Of a DNA stretch of 55,897 nucleotides, positions 25,801 to 38,600 are shown piece after piece. Position numbers and translations under genes: made by a program. Source of the stretch: Apostichopus californicus (taxonomy: Eukaryota; Echinodermata; Holothuroidea; Aspidochirotida; Stichopodidae); the NCBI GenBank assembly GCA_020650975.1, contig JAIPMN010000542.1:18525-74421 (forward strand), read 5' to 3'. The notes beneath the pieces were generated by a model that saw only the letters and a program-made list of their open reading frames with translations, had not been told where the DNA came from and made no database searches. The first letter of the stretch is position 1. Each line of letters begins with the position of its first letter.

Positions 25801-28800
25801 GGATGCCATGGAAAAACAATCAGAACTGTTTATGCAAAACAGATTGCCTTTTATGGCTTCCAGAATGTCTTATCCAGTTCATCCAAACAACCTGAGCCCG
25901 AGAGAGGGAGTAGCTGTTGCGCACCTCCCATGGATGATGCCTCCAAGTAGTTTCCATCAAAGAGGACCTCACCCTGACTGGGTCCAACCACCATCCCAAT
26001 CACCTGCCGCTGCTAGTGCAGCTCTTGATCTTTCCAACTCTTTGAAGTCTCCTCAGGGTGCCAAAGTTGTAAGGAGTGACGAGATAACCAAATCCAAAGA
26101 ATGCGAGATCATTGCAAGTGGTGATGAGTCACCCTCTGATGAAGTCCCAAAAGAAGCTGATACATCCGAGTCATCTACCGTACCTCCTATGCCAAAGCTA
26201 ATAAGGGGAGATGAGATGGGGAAATACAGAACTGCTAATGGATTCCTTCCACATGCAAAAGGGGATGATCTTAGTGATAAGGGGAATACGCAACCAGTGG
26301 ATATGCCAAAACAGTGCCACAGAGCCGAACCTCAGAAACCTCATCATCCGCTTAATCAACAGTTACCTTGCATTCCAACTAATCCCTGTCATTACCCACC
26401 TCATCAAAATATTGAGGTTCTTCATCCCAGTGCCACAGGTGCATTCCCCCAACAGATGCACCCCCACAGGATTCCTATTCATTATGCACCACCAAATCAT
26501 CTCCGACCAACTCTTTCTCCTCTTCAGCAAATGCTTTGCCGAGATGGCTCGACCTTCCAAGGACCATTACTGAGAGGACCCTATCCACCGTTTATGCCCA
26601 GGCCTAACTCTCCTAGGCGTTCCTCTCCTTATAATGGTGGATCGCCTGAGAACCCAGCACAGTTAGGAGGCACCTCAGCAACATCACCAAAGAGAATGAG
26701 ACGCTCTCCTGCTAGGCATCAACGTGATCGGAATTCTCGGAATTCCTCTCACTCATCAACTGATGGAGATGGACCAAAGTCTCCATGGTCAACCACCCCT
26801 AAGAGTTCTTCCAGAAGGTCCAGTGCAGACTCCCGTAGCTCGGAATCTGGTAAAACATTCACTTGTCCTATACCTCCATGCAAGAGGTCTTTCAAGAGAC
26901 CTCACTACTTACAGGAACACATTGCGGGCCACGCACGAGCTGGTGAGATCAACCCAGAGAATCCTTTGGCCTCAGTTTCCAAGAAGATTTACACAACTGT
27001 CTCTTCACCTAATGGTGATATGGAAGTGGAAGTTGATCTGGAAAGGCCTTACATCTGTCATATTTGTGGAAAGGGATTCAAAAGGAAGAACAACTTGGCA
27101 GATCACGTGCGCACTCACTCGAGACCATACAAATGCGGCGAATGCTCATACGACACGATTCGGTGGCAGTATTTGGCTGACCACATGAAGAAAGCCCATA
27201 ACTTTGATGGGGATGAAAAGGAACTGGAGGCATTCTTCAAGCAGTCTGGGAAGAAACTAAAGCCTACCGACGTGATACCGCTATCTGCCTTAACTCCCAT
27301 TACTGAACGTATCAGAGATGGACAGATCAAAGATTTGTCTTCTCATTATCCGAGAGTGAAAGTCTGGCGTCACTCTAGGGTGTCACATTCAAAACTTTCC
27401 AGGTCACGTTCCTTAAAGAAGAAGAAGAAGCACAAGAGAAGCAAATCCGACTTGGTAGACTTCTACGGTAAAAGCGATCAGAGCAAACCGAGACTCGATT
27501 CGGACATTTCCGACGGTGTCTCCCGGTCAGACAGTGGCTGGAGGCCGATCAGTGAAGACATCGTTGACCATGGAGTAACAGATGTGACATCCAATGGTGT
27601 CGAAGGTAGTGCTAGCCTTGCTAGTGATGTTACATGCGACACGAATGAAGAAGCCAATGACAACGTATTTAAGGAATTGGAAATGGAAGACACATCTGTG
27701 GAAACCACAAGTGATCCCATTGGAAGACGCCTTGTAGAAACTCATCCAACTGTTATTAGATATAAACAGGCAATTCTACCAGAGGGGTCGTCGCATCGAG
27801 CAGTTGTCAACAATGGTTCAGAAGATTCAGAATCTGCCACTCCCCGGGATACAGTAACAGACAGTACTGGTGCTGAGGGAATTATTGATGTCACCACTTA
27901 TGTAAGAGTTGAAGAGGTATCAGATGCTTTGGATAAAATGTCAGTGGTGGATAGGTGTTCATCATTGGAATCAGAAAACCCTGCTGCTAAAAAGACTACC
28001 AATGAATCACCACCGGAGGGAGAAGTTGATGCGACTGTGACTCTACCAGCAGTGCAAGAGGATGTATCCAGCCACTCTGTACCTGCAGATATAGTGAATA
28101 GTGTGCCCACAGTCATTCAGGAAAGTCATCCCTGTGCCTCACTACCGTTAGTAGAAAGTCATGGTGGTCCACCTGTTCAGCCATTGGACTGTGAAATACC
28201 AGTAACAGTTGAGAAAGAATCCGCTGCAGAAGCAGGTGAATTGAGAGATGAGACAGATATCATGAACAGTGAGAAAGAAGAACATCCTGAATCCGAGAGC
28301 CTGGTCCAGTCACCGCACAGTGTAACTGAATTCGAGAGACTGGTTGAGTCACCGCATGGTGACACTGAATCAGAGAGTCTGGTTGAGTCATCACATGGTG
28401 AAGCTGTGGACAACTCCATTGGACTGCCTCTTGGTGAAGCTGTGGATGAATCTTATAAATCATCACATGATGAAGTGATCGATGAACCTGTCGAATCACC
28501 ACATCGTGAAGCTATGGATGAATCTAATGAAGCACCACTCGATGAAACTAAGGATGAGCCTATTCAATCTCCGCATGGTGAAGCTGTGGATGGAACTAAT
28601 GGATCCCCACATGGTGAAGCTATGGATGAAACTATTGGATCCCCACACGAAGAAGTGGATGAAAATATCAACAATAACTGGCCGATTGAAAAGAAACATT
28701 TCAATGCACCGAGTGAAGACAACAACTCTCTGGGATCCTCAGTAATCAGAATGGAACAGGAAAACAGTTCAGCAGTGGCAAAGTCTCCCAAGAAGAGGAA

Positions 28801-29302
28801 GAAGAAAAAGAAGGGAAAGAGATGGTCACGATCTAAATCTAAAGGCTACAATTCGGACAAGAAACAGATTACTCCAATGTTGTTTACACCCCCGGAAATC
28901 GCACATGAAACGCCCCCAGCAGACGCACTTGTGACACCTCCTGCAAACGCACTAGTATCCTTCGGAAGGATTCATCTCGAGCAGTACTTTCTCCTTGAAG
29001 AGCACGACATCGATCGTCCATACAAGTGCAACATCGACGGCTGTCAGAAGGCCTTCAAGAACAAACAGCACATGAGAGAACATATCTTCACGCACATCAA
29101 GCCGTACAAGTGTGACTACTGTGGACAGGGTTTTCCACGAACCGATTATTTGGCTCTCCACATGAAGGAAGATCACAAAGTGACCCCATCCAAGCGTGAC
29201 TTATTTGAGAAGAGGAGGCAAGCTAACGCAAGAGCAACAGCTGGACGACAGAGGGCTACTAAGAGTGACAAGAGAAGAGCCCTCTATGAGCAGATGCTGT
29301 AA
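19867..29302 (+). CDS. giant C2H2 zinc-finger protein (2,922 aa, two coding exons)
   Basis: Coding exons are 19867-21051 (395 codons) and 21719-29302 (2,527 codons plus stop). They join in phase 0 across a 667 bp GT-AG intron with a strong polypyrimidine acceptor. The start is the first ATG after an in-frame TAG at 19840, inside an exon opening at 19830. Ten C2H2-like fingers sit in four clusters. First Cys positions are residues 815, 841 (C2HC) and 874; 1072 and 1098; 2111, 2175 and 2201; 2832 and 2860. Between them lie a Gln-rich region (about 396-560), a long acidic Ser/Asp/Glu region (about 1150-1590, with a 12-residue Glu/Asp run at 1560-1571), a Pro/His/Phe-rich region (about 1650-2040), an Arg/Ser-rich stretch (about 2040-2110) and a 12-14-residue tandem repeat (2591-2712). 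Lysine-rich clusters near 1000, 2290 and 2750 look like nuclear localisation signals. Several fingers carry TGEKP-like linkers (THTKPF, THSRPY, THIKPY), so DNA binding in the nucleus is likely. I do not recognise an orthologue; the targets are unknown. Confidence 0.9.
28304..28670 (+). repeat. degenerate tandem repeat inside the zinc-finger CDS
   Basis: About ten diverged copies of a 12-14-residue unit, best written (V/E)SPHGEAVDES, run head to tail at residues 2591-2712. Individual copies read QSPHSVTEFERL, ESPHGDTESESL, SSHGEAVDNS, SPHREAMDES, SPHGEAVDGTN and SPHGEAMDET. The DNA keeps the repeat too (CACATGGTGAAGCT recurs). The segment is acidic and probably disordered, and likely variable in copy number. 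Its function is unknown. Confidence 0.8.
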
Positions 29303-29639
29303 GACTGGTCTTGTGGGTTGTATGCTCAGTTGTGGTCATGGTGTCCTCAAGGCTGTGTAGTTTGTGGGGAGTAGGCTGAGTTGTGTTTTTTGCATTCTTG
29401 TATCTTTCATCATTGAAATATCCCTCAATCATGTTGAATACCGTTTGGCTGCTTCTGCCCTTGAGAGAGTTATTGAAACGTTTATTTCAGTACAGAAAGA
29501 TTTTCTGTCGCACAAACTTTAAAGTAATAATTTTGTTGAAGTATATATGGCTACTCAGTTTAAATATGCCTTCTTAAAAACAGATTTTTTTTCTTCTGCT
29601 GGTACCTTGTCTTTAGCAGCGGCCTATGGTATCAATAAA
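29303..29639 (+). terminator. 3' UTR and polyadenylation signal of the zinc-finger gene
   Basis: After the TAA stop at 29300-29302, the sequence runs 331 bases to a canonical AATAAA at 29634-29639, followed by a TG-rich stretch (ATGTGATGG), as expected for cleavage about 15-30 bases later. The 64-codon ORF at 29383-29577 inside it is not supported as a gene. Confidence 0.6.
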
Positions 29640-32600
29640 ATGTGATGGAATCAATGCAAAATGCAGCTTTACGACGGCAAAATGTGGTCGCAAGAAGCTA
29701 GGGTGCATTTTGAAATAACACTTAATATGTTCCAACCTTGAGAAAGGGACAGAACATGCTCAGCTAAAATGATGCGATCAATCATGAAATACCATACATA
29801 TTTTTGAAAAACAAGAAAAAGCAGTTATAGGTTAGGAAATGTTGACCATCTCTCTCTATCTTCTGGAGTGATTCTTTAGATTTGCTGGTCAAGGAATGAA
29901 TCATTCCACATCTAAGGTAGGCCTAGAGCAAACTGATGTTCCAAATCTTTTGACAAGGGATACAGTTTTTTATTAAGTCCATGTATAGAGCAATGGGTGC
30001 TTCAAAAGAGGTTTCAGGACTTCCAAATTGTGTCAAGCTGGAAGTCTTGGCTTTATATTTATCTTGGCACACTTGCGAGTGTCAAATCGGGTCTAACGAG
30101 ATATGCTTCTGTTATTGTCCCAAAAATAAGACGTAATGTGAAGTTTTATATTTATTGACACAACTCAATTACGTTAAAGATTAGGTATTCTCATGTTTGA
30201 TCTTTCGTATTCTAAATGTAAGAAATAGCTGATATTTTTGTTTTACTGTTACAAGTCAAGAGCGTGAAATTTAGATCCGCTGAAGTTATCAGTTTCGACA
30301 ACTCAAAAATGTAAGAATGATTGCAAAGAAGTTCAATAATGTACTATGCATCTAAGATACACTGGTTCAAATCTAGTTCCAGTCTATCATTTTCTTTGCT
30401 CATTTAAGCAGTCATTTGTAATTCTCACTGTTTTTGCTGTTTATTGTCTACTTACCATTTAAATATCAAAGATTTTAGAAGCAACGCGCTATTGGCATAG
30501 AAGCAGGACAAATTTGTGATCCCGTTGTTGGCCCAAGATGAATATTGGGATATTCACTATAATATTTAGGTCTGGAAATTTCACAATTTTTAGCCACTTG
30601 CTAAAAAAAAAAAGCTAATGCATAAGGCTTAATTCAAATTGCCTCTTGCATTTGCCTTGAATTAATAGCTCAGCAATATCACTTTTGCCCTGTCAGAAAA
30701 ATGCAAGTTTTTATTTATTTAGGCAAATTCTGCTGGCATTTAGCCAATAAAAAGTATGAATTTTAATGCCTCTCATTGCATTCGATTAAAAGTGGAAGAC
30801 TTCTTGCTCTGTAGCTAAGCTCCTCTTAAAATCTGTAGATGGAGATTAATGTCAGTTTCCTCAAGTAATGATTTTGGCAAAATGAGCTTATCATGGCCCT
30901 GTTTGACTGGAATCAATTTTTTCCTTCACAATGCGTGAGACGTGTAATGTGTTCTATTTTGAGTTGCAGGGAATCAGTTGAAACAGATCATGTTTTTGAT
31001 AACTGATGTTTCTTGTCAGTGATGAAATTATTATGACATATTTAGGTCAAGACATTTGCAGGCACATGGCGTCAGATTTCACAACGTTCCGAACCAAAAA
31101 TTTAAAAAATAACGTTTTCGTGTGTAATTAGTTAGACTATGTATGGTACATAGTAGGGCCGAAATGGACCAGCAACATCATATTGTGTTATTAATTATTT
31201 AGACTTTAGTACATAGTAGGGCCAAAAATGACCATGAAGATTGGTATTAGCTGGCCATGTGTTATAATGGAATGCATAATGAGGCTTTAACATGAAGTGA
31301 CCATTTTTCGACTTGCCAGTGTCTTTTAGAGCAAAACATGCGATGACATTACAGTTCTTGCCAATGGCAACAGAACCCATCAGAAATTCCATATCTAATA
31401 ATATGCGTTAAATTTGAGCAGGGAATATGATGTTGAAGTTTGAGTTAGTTTCTTCATTTAGAGGATGATTAACATCTAAACATTTGTTTAAAAGTTTATA
31501 GGTGGACCTCAAAATTTATTACTATTTATCACTAGTATATCTAATTGATGAGATGTCTTAATGAGAAGTCCTTGGTCTCTTTGAGTTCAAAGTAATTGGA
31601 AAAGATTTCTCATTCATGAATAATAGTTAAACTAGATCAAATCTACAAGGGCAAAATATGGTGTAAAATTTAACATCTTTTGGCAAAATGTTTAATACAG
31701 ATCCACAACTTTTGGAAGCATATGCTTCACTAATTAACATATGCTAAATGATGACAAAACTTGACTAGGCCTTGAAATTCAGGCTGTTTTGCATTAAAAA
31801 ACAAACAGGGGCATTAAGTACATAAACACTTAAGTCAATATAGTAACTGATGTTTGGAAGTGAAAACTTGAGTAGATTTGTTTAAACACTAGTATTTTTT
31901 ATGCAAGTGGCTACAATTGTTAAAATTCTAGGTATTTTTTGTTTTTTTGCTGCTGTCATTTACCTCAGAGGTTATCAAACAGTGCACAAGATACTCAATA
32001 ATTAAAAGAGGCTGAGATAAGGTATATCTTTACTGTTCAGGTTTAAACATAGACTGATGGCTGTTTGACTAAGGGTTATGATTTTAGGGTTCACAGAGAA
32101 TGTTATGTAATACAGGGTATTAACACAGCATAGAGCTGTTTAATCAAGAAGGCGTAACTCGCACAAATAATCTGTCCGATGTTCTCACAATGGTCTGCGT
32201 CATGTCACCCAGAAGGTTTTCTTTCCCATCGGACATGACCTTGTAGGTCTGATGTGAAGCAATGCCCTAGTGTCTTTATTACTTCATAAGAAAATTTCTT
32301 GAATTGTTATTTCTTAGGGCCAAACCACTTTGCTGATAATGCTCAAAATTTAACCTTCTTTTTTAAAACCCAATCCCTACCGTATTATAATGAGGCTGCT
32401 GAAGGACTGGTCTGCATTATTTTCATTATCATGTAAAATTCAGGACGCCTTAATTGAGATTCCGTGTGAGTCTCCCCCCCCCCCACAAAAAAATGTGTGC
32501 TTTTTGGTAAATGAAAAGGGAAAAAACAAGAATATAGCTGCTTAATGTGTACAACGGCGTGTCATGTCATGATAAGCGTTCATATCTGTCGTTCGCTGTG

Positions 32601-35600
32601 GGCCTAGGGCATGTAATAGCTAGCTGTTATAATAAGAATGGTCCAAAATATCCTCATTGGAGTAGATTTCTCAGTGTGCTAGATGAAGTTGTGATTATAC
32701 AGTGCGTCTGACTAAAAAAAACGATAAAAAGAATCAATTTTAGCCAGTTTTATCTCAGTGAGGTAGTTCCGCAACCCACTTTAACACCCTCTAGACACCT
32801 CCCTGGTTTGGTGTTTTCCAAACTGTTTGCAGTTCCTGGCAAGTCTGTGTCTATTTTGGCATAATAATAAGTATTCAAAGAAATATTGCCTTTGTATTCA
32901 ACTTTGATCACTGAAAGCTATTTTATTCCTTAATTTTCAGTGTTTAAGGTTATTAGAAATATTTATTTAATGACATAAAATTTATATAATGACAGTTTTT
33001 ATTGCCTTATTTCACTAGCTAAAATGTTACCCAAATATTAAATTATTGTCATACTTTAAACATATTCTTTAGAACATCTGAGCAAAATCAGAAATCCTTA
33101 TTTTGCCAAATGTAAAATTTCCAAAGAAAGACACATTTTGGCACATTTTTGTTTTTAATGCTAATACCACTCTCTACTGTACTCTCAGATAGTGCTTTAA
33201 AGTGCTTTTAATCATACTGACGGTAGGAACAGTTCCTTATTTTATCTAGTTAGAAAAGGATATTCAAACTGTCAGTACAAGTCCTTTGCAGCAAATTTAT
33301 GACAGTACAGTGTATGAAGAATTTTCCAAACTGGGTGTTCCAAAACAAAAACATGAATATAATTATTATGAAATGATGCAAAGTAAAGTATATATGTTGT
33401 TTACTTTGGTAATTACAAGCACTTATTGTGTTAGATTGAAAAACCAGTTTCCACATTAGCAAGACAGCTTAAATGCTTATAGTCACTTTATATTTATGAA
33501 AAGGTCAATCCATGACCTGAACTTTGAAACAATTGGCCATTTCATCATGGATGTGAATAAGTTGATCATTTTGGTAATTAGTATTAGCCTTTGGTTGCTA
33601 CAATATCCAATATAGTCAAGCTGTAGCTATAATTTATTTTCAGAATGTAGAGTGCTGGACCAAAATCACAGTGTTGATTTCTGTAGAACCAGACTTATGC
33701 TTTACAATGGTTGGCAATGTTAGCATAAGATAATTATAATTTAATGGATATCCACTCTTTTGATCATGGTAAAGCATGTAACAACTTTAAAATGTTCTAA
33801 ATGTCCTTTAAGCTTAAAAAAGACAGATTTGTCAATCAGCAAAATTTGGTCGATACTCTCAAACAAACCTTAATTTCATATGCATCTTTTGTAGTCTACC
33901 ATGTTAAATCATTATTTAAAATTAATAAAGGCCAGTATATCCTTCTAAGAATAATATAAACATGTAAAATCAGTATTGAAAATGTTTTCAGATACAAACC
34001 CTGTTATCATAACAAAAGGAAAGAGAGAAAACGTTGTAGTGATGACGAAAGATTTATTTTTGTTAAAATACTACCATATTTGTACTGCATTGTTGTAAGG
34101 TCTCTAGGAACAAAAGTAATAACGATGGGGTACTTTTAGTTTAACACAATAGTAAATGCTAACTCCTCTAGATTGGACACAATTCAGACTAGACTGATTA
34201 TCATTTACCTTGAGGAGGTCAAAGGTTAACATCATTGGCCAAAGAGGAAAGAAAGAAGAAAGTATGTTTGTCGGTGCATGTCTTCATAGTTCATGACGTT
34301 ACCTAGACGATAAACATAGCATGGGGAAAGCAAAAGAAAAAGAAATTTATTAGATCCAGCAAAAGTTATTCATATGTAGTAGTACAAGTATATTCTATTA
34401 TTAGTTATCATTATTGCTTCCGTTTTCAATTTTTTTTTCTTCTTGAAATTTTTATTTTATTATTATTATTATTTCTGCATGGTGCTTTTTATTTCATCTT
34501 TAACATCCTTTTTTTTACATATGTATCAAAAGAAATGTTTTGTTTTGTACATGCATTTTTTTTTTACCATAGCTTTCACAATTATTGTACTCTTTATAGA
34601 AACTGAAAAAATTAAACATTAAAAAAAAAGTATATCCATCTTTTCTCTTCTTTTTCTAATGTTACAAAATTATACATAATTATACATAATTATTTGTAAT
34701 GAGAATGTTTTATAACATTGGATCCTGTTTGTTCATGAAGTTTACATTTATTAGTAGCTACCTGTTCTTCGAAAGTTTTGGTTCAGTCTTCAAATGATAG
34801 GATAGCAAACAGAACAAAAAAACACTAAACAGAACAAGTTTATATGTGTATGTGTTATACAGGAATTAAGTTAAGGAAGGGGAAGGTTGTAATTCCAGGG
34901 GTAAACAAACATACTACATTCCTGTAAGAGCAATCTATGTTTCTTTCGGCATAGGTAAAAGGAAATTTATTGATATATGAAAACTGGCTTTGCACCAAAC
35001 CTTTTCAGTGATTTATCAATATTTAACCTTTCAGGACATTTTAATCCAGTGACGTTAAAGTGCAAGTGTAGTAAAATGGTTTCAAGTCTTAAAATCAACA
35101 ACTACACAAATCTATGAAGAGGATGGATGATTACTGTTACCATGACTACTTACGTGTCTTCTACCTGTCAGGAGGATACCACCATGAGAGCATGCCGTTG
35201 GTGAACAGATTGTAGCACACTATGTTAGGCTCGGCGCTGTATCTCTGTAATATCAGCTGTGTTTGAGTTTGTACATCAACGCTTTTAATGCCCAACTATG
35301 TCTAATCACAATTCTTTAATCGTCACTTGAAGACTTATTAAGAATTATTCAAAGAACCTTCTTTCCTTTGTAATGTTTTAGAAATATGTCATAAATGTTT
35401 AATCCTTTCCAATCTTCCATTTCTACACAGACCTGATGCCATTATGAAAATTCTATGTGAAATAATCAAGACGTACGCCAAGGGACTCTAGAGGGGGAGG
35501 AAAAATATATGATTTTGAACGAGAAAGGACAGATTTGAATGACTTCACCTGGCTGAGAAGGACATCGGCTCAAGAATATGCCGCCACGAAAAAGTTCACT

Positions 35601-38600
35601 TGATCTAAAGATGTATTCCCTGACATCTAATACACTTGAGCCATCTGTCTTTGCTGACCTTTGACACATGACATAGCTCAATTATTGGTGCACAGAATAT
35701 GGTTGGTTCTTGGATGATGACAATATATTTAAAGGTCATTTCATAGCCATTGGCGTATTGATTTCCAATATTAGCCAAGGACATGTTTTCATGGCACCGT
35801 ACTTTACTCAAAAGTAGAGCAGAAATGGTATGTTGAGAGAGAAATGAGTCGAGAAGCCATCCACAGAAATATGTCTAGAAATATGATTGATATCAGTGTT
35901 GGGTGCAAAGGGTAGTCCAGGGGAAACAATGGGCTCTCCTGTCATGGGGGAGTGGGAATGGTGGGGGCTTTTTACATTCAGAATTAGACCACTGTTATAG
36001 GTGTACAGCCCCTATTGTGACTGCATCCCAAAAATCATGAGTACTTGTTTTTGTACAATATCACAAGTAGAGCTAATTATGGACCTAATTTACAATGTTA
36101 ATATGCCTCAGAATGTACCATTTGACATGTGGTCTTTTTCAGGGGAGAATTTAGACCCCCCACCCCTCTCCCCACCAAGTAATTCATATGATGACATTCA
36201 AGAAATCTCACAATTTTAGTTGTAATTTGTAAATTTGAGTTAACTACCTCAGCAGATTCTAGCTGGCCTATCTTTAGGAAATCATTATGAGTATTATTAA
36301 TAATACAGCTTGTAAATTAGTTCAGGGTATAATTGTTCTTTCTTTTCATGAAGAAAGAGCCTCTTATTGATCACTGACAAACTTAGGATGAGAGTAGAGT
36401 GAAGGAGAAGGTGAAACAAATTGGAAATCTCTGAGAAATACCAATAAAATGAACCAATGTTGATAACTTGATTTAGTTTGTAAATTTTATCCAATATGCC
36501 ATCCAGATACTTTCTGTAAAAGTTTAAAGTAGTTCCCTCTAGGGTCATTCAGCAGCTGCAGTGCCCTGTAAAGTTTCTCTACCATGCACTGTAGGATACC
36601 TCGGTGTGCCCTTCATAGCTCCTGAACAGTGCCCTGAAGAGTTTCTCTACATTGCCCTCCAGTATTTCCCTTGCAATGCCCTCAGGGGGCATTATTCTTG
36701 ACAGTGCCCTCAGTCTGCCCATATTTTTTATTTGAATGATGCATGTTAGATCTAGTGATGTTTTTAAGGTCAGCAGATAATGAACAGGGTATTGGAGCAA
36801 TTCAAATAAAGCGATGAAGCAGATATGTAGAAGATGGGTTTAAAAAAAAAAATATTTCTTTCTCTTCTTCTTCATCTTGTTCTCCTTTATTTAAGTTTTT
36901 GTTATATTCACATAAAACCATTCTCTACTATGCTTGTGTTCATTTTATAACATTTCGTGAACATTTGCGAAGTTAAACTGAGAAATTGAAAATGGTTGTA
37001 TGATTCACCTAACATTAAATCAGATTTATTCTTAATTTTAGACTTTGCTGCTATTGTTGCTGCTCTTTAGCCAATTCAATACCTTTTACATAGCAAATCA
37101 TTGTGTTCTGTCAGAAGTAATAGAAAGATAACCTAGCTTGTTCACAAAGGTTGAAAGATTTCCAAGGTTAATTGCTGTGTTGTTAAGTAAAGGTTTTTTT
37201 TTCCTGGTTTAATGGAAAATACGACCCAACTACCAAAAGTATTAAAAAGTTGAAATAAATGTTTACTATTGCCTCTGGAAAAGGTCTACTATAAGGACTG
37301 TGACTCAAGTAAAGAAGTTTTGATAAGTGAACAACTTGTAGATATGAACACAATCTTGGCCAGTTTGAATCCCTTTCTAGCTGATTTCTTTGTTTTTCGG
37401 AAAGTTGGTGTGTCTGGCTAGAATCAGGCTTCTATTCATGTTTTGCCTGGGCAAGTAGAAAAGGTTCTTTGAAAGTAAAGCAAAATGCTCTTTCAAACTT
37501 CCAGAAAGATTATCCAGGAATGCAAAATTACTGGTTTGTTTTTTCATCTGCAAGATCTGTTTGCCTCAAAATAATACTCTCAGCATATTTTGCAACATTT
37601 ACATATTTACATTATGCAGTTCATATAAAGTACCGTATCTCATCTCATCAGACCCCAGCTTGGGACTTGGAGATAATTTGTTGGAGCTTATCTTTCCTGT
37701 TAAATCTATTGAATATGTTCACTTAAATTAAAATTAATTAGGATATTTTAGTTCATCTGAATACCAATGAAATAAATACAATTATTAAGTAAAATTACAT
37801 TTTGTAAATAGTGCCTTCCCATAACTTACTCACTTGAAATGGATTTCTGAAGTGAGATGTTTTACAACAACAAATTTAATGCAATTATTCAAAAGAGTTA
37901 ATTTTTCCTTGTTAAGATCTTCAATCTGGCCTTTTGCTATATTTTATATGTTCCCCCTCCACCTCCCCCCACCCTTTCAATTTGTTTGGTTCAAAGTTTT
38001 GGTGGGAGGGAGGGAATTGGGTGGGGGGGGGGCTTCTTCATTGCCCTTGATCAAGCATGAGACTCACAGTGTTTTTAATATTGTTATTAATTAAAATGAT
38101 CTTGTTCCTTGGTTTTCCAGTTTTCGCTACAAAATGACAACGTTTGTTCATTGCTACAAAATCAGTTATTTCTTTGTAGTGGGTGTGGGGTGTTGATACC
38201 CAATTCAGTTTTGGCTTAAATATTTTCTTGGTTCTTTGTGATTTACATCTGGTATATTTAGGACGGTTGAAAGCAGGTACATCTGGTTGGGAGGTAGAAA
38301 GAAGTATTACTTGAGTATACTTAAAGAGGTACTTAAGTAGGTAAAGGACTTAGCGGGCTCAGGCAGACTTTTGGCATGGGTGGCAATATCTCAAATATTC
38401 CCCTTTTCACAATATACATGTGTTTGATTATGGTAATATAAAGTGTCCTTTTTCCACATTTGTAAGTAAATAGGCCCTTTTTTTGAGAAATTGTAATTTA
38501 ATCGTTGCCCTGTAAAGTTGCAAAATTAATGGAGAAAGCAAAGAAATTAAAATGTACCCTTCATTGATAAGTATCTTAATTTGTGATGCAGAACACAAAA

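Noticed and set aside
36579..36800. 73-codon ORF on the - strand
   Set aside because: It coincides with the 68 bp tandem repeat, which by itself can keep a frame open; no domain or splice support.
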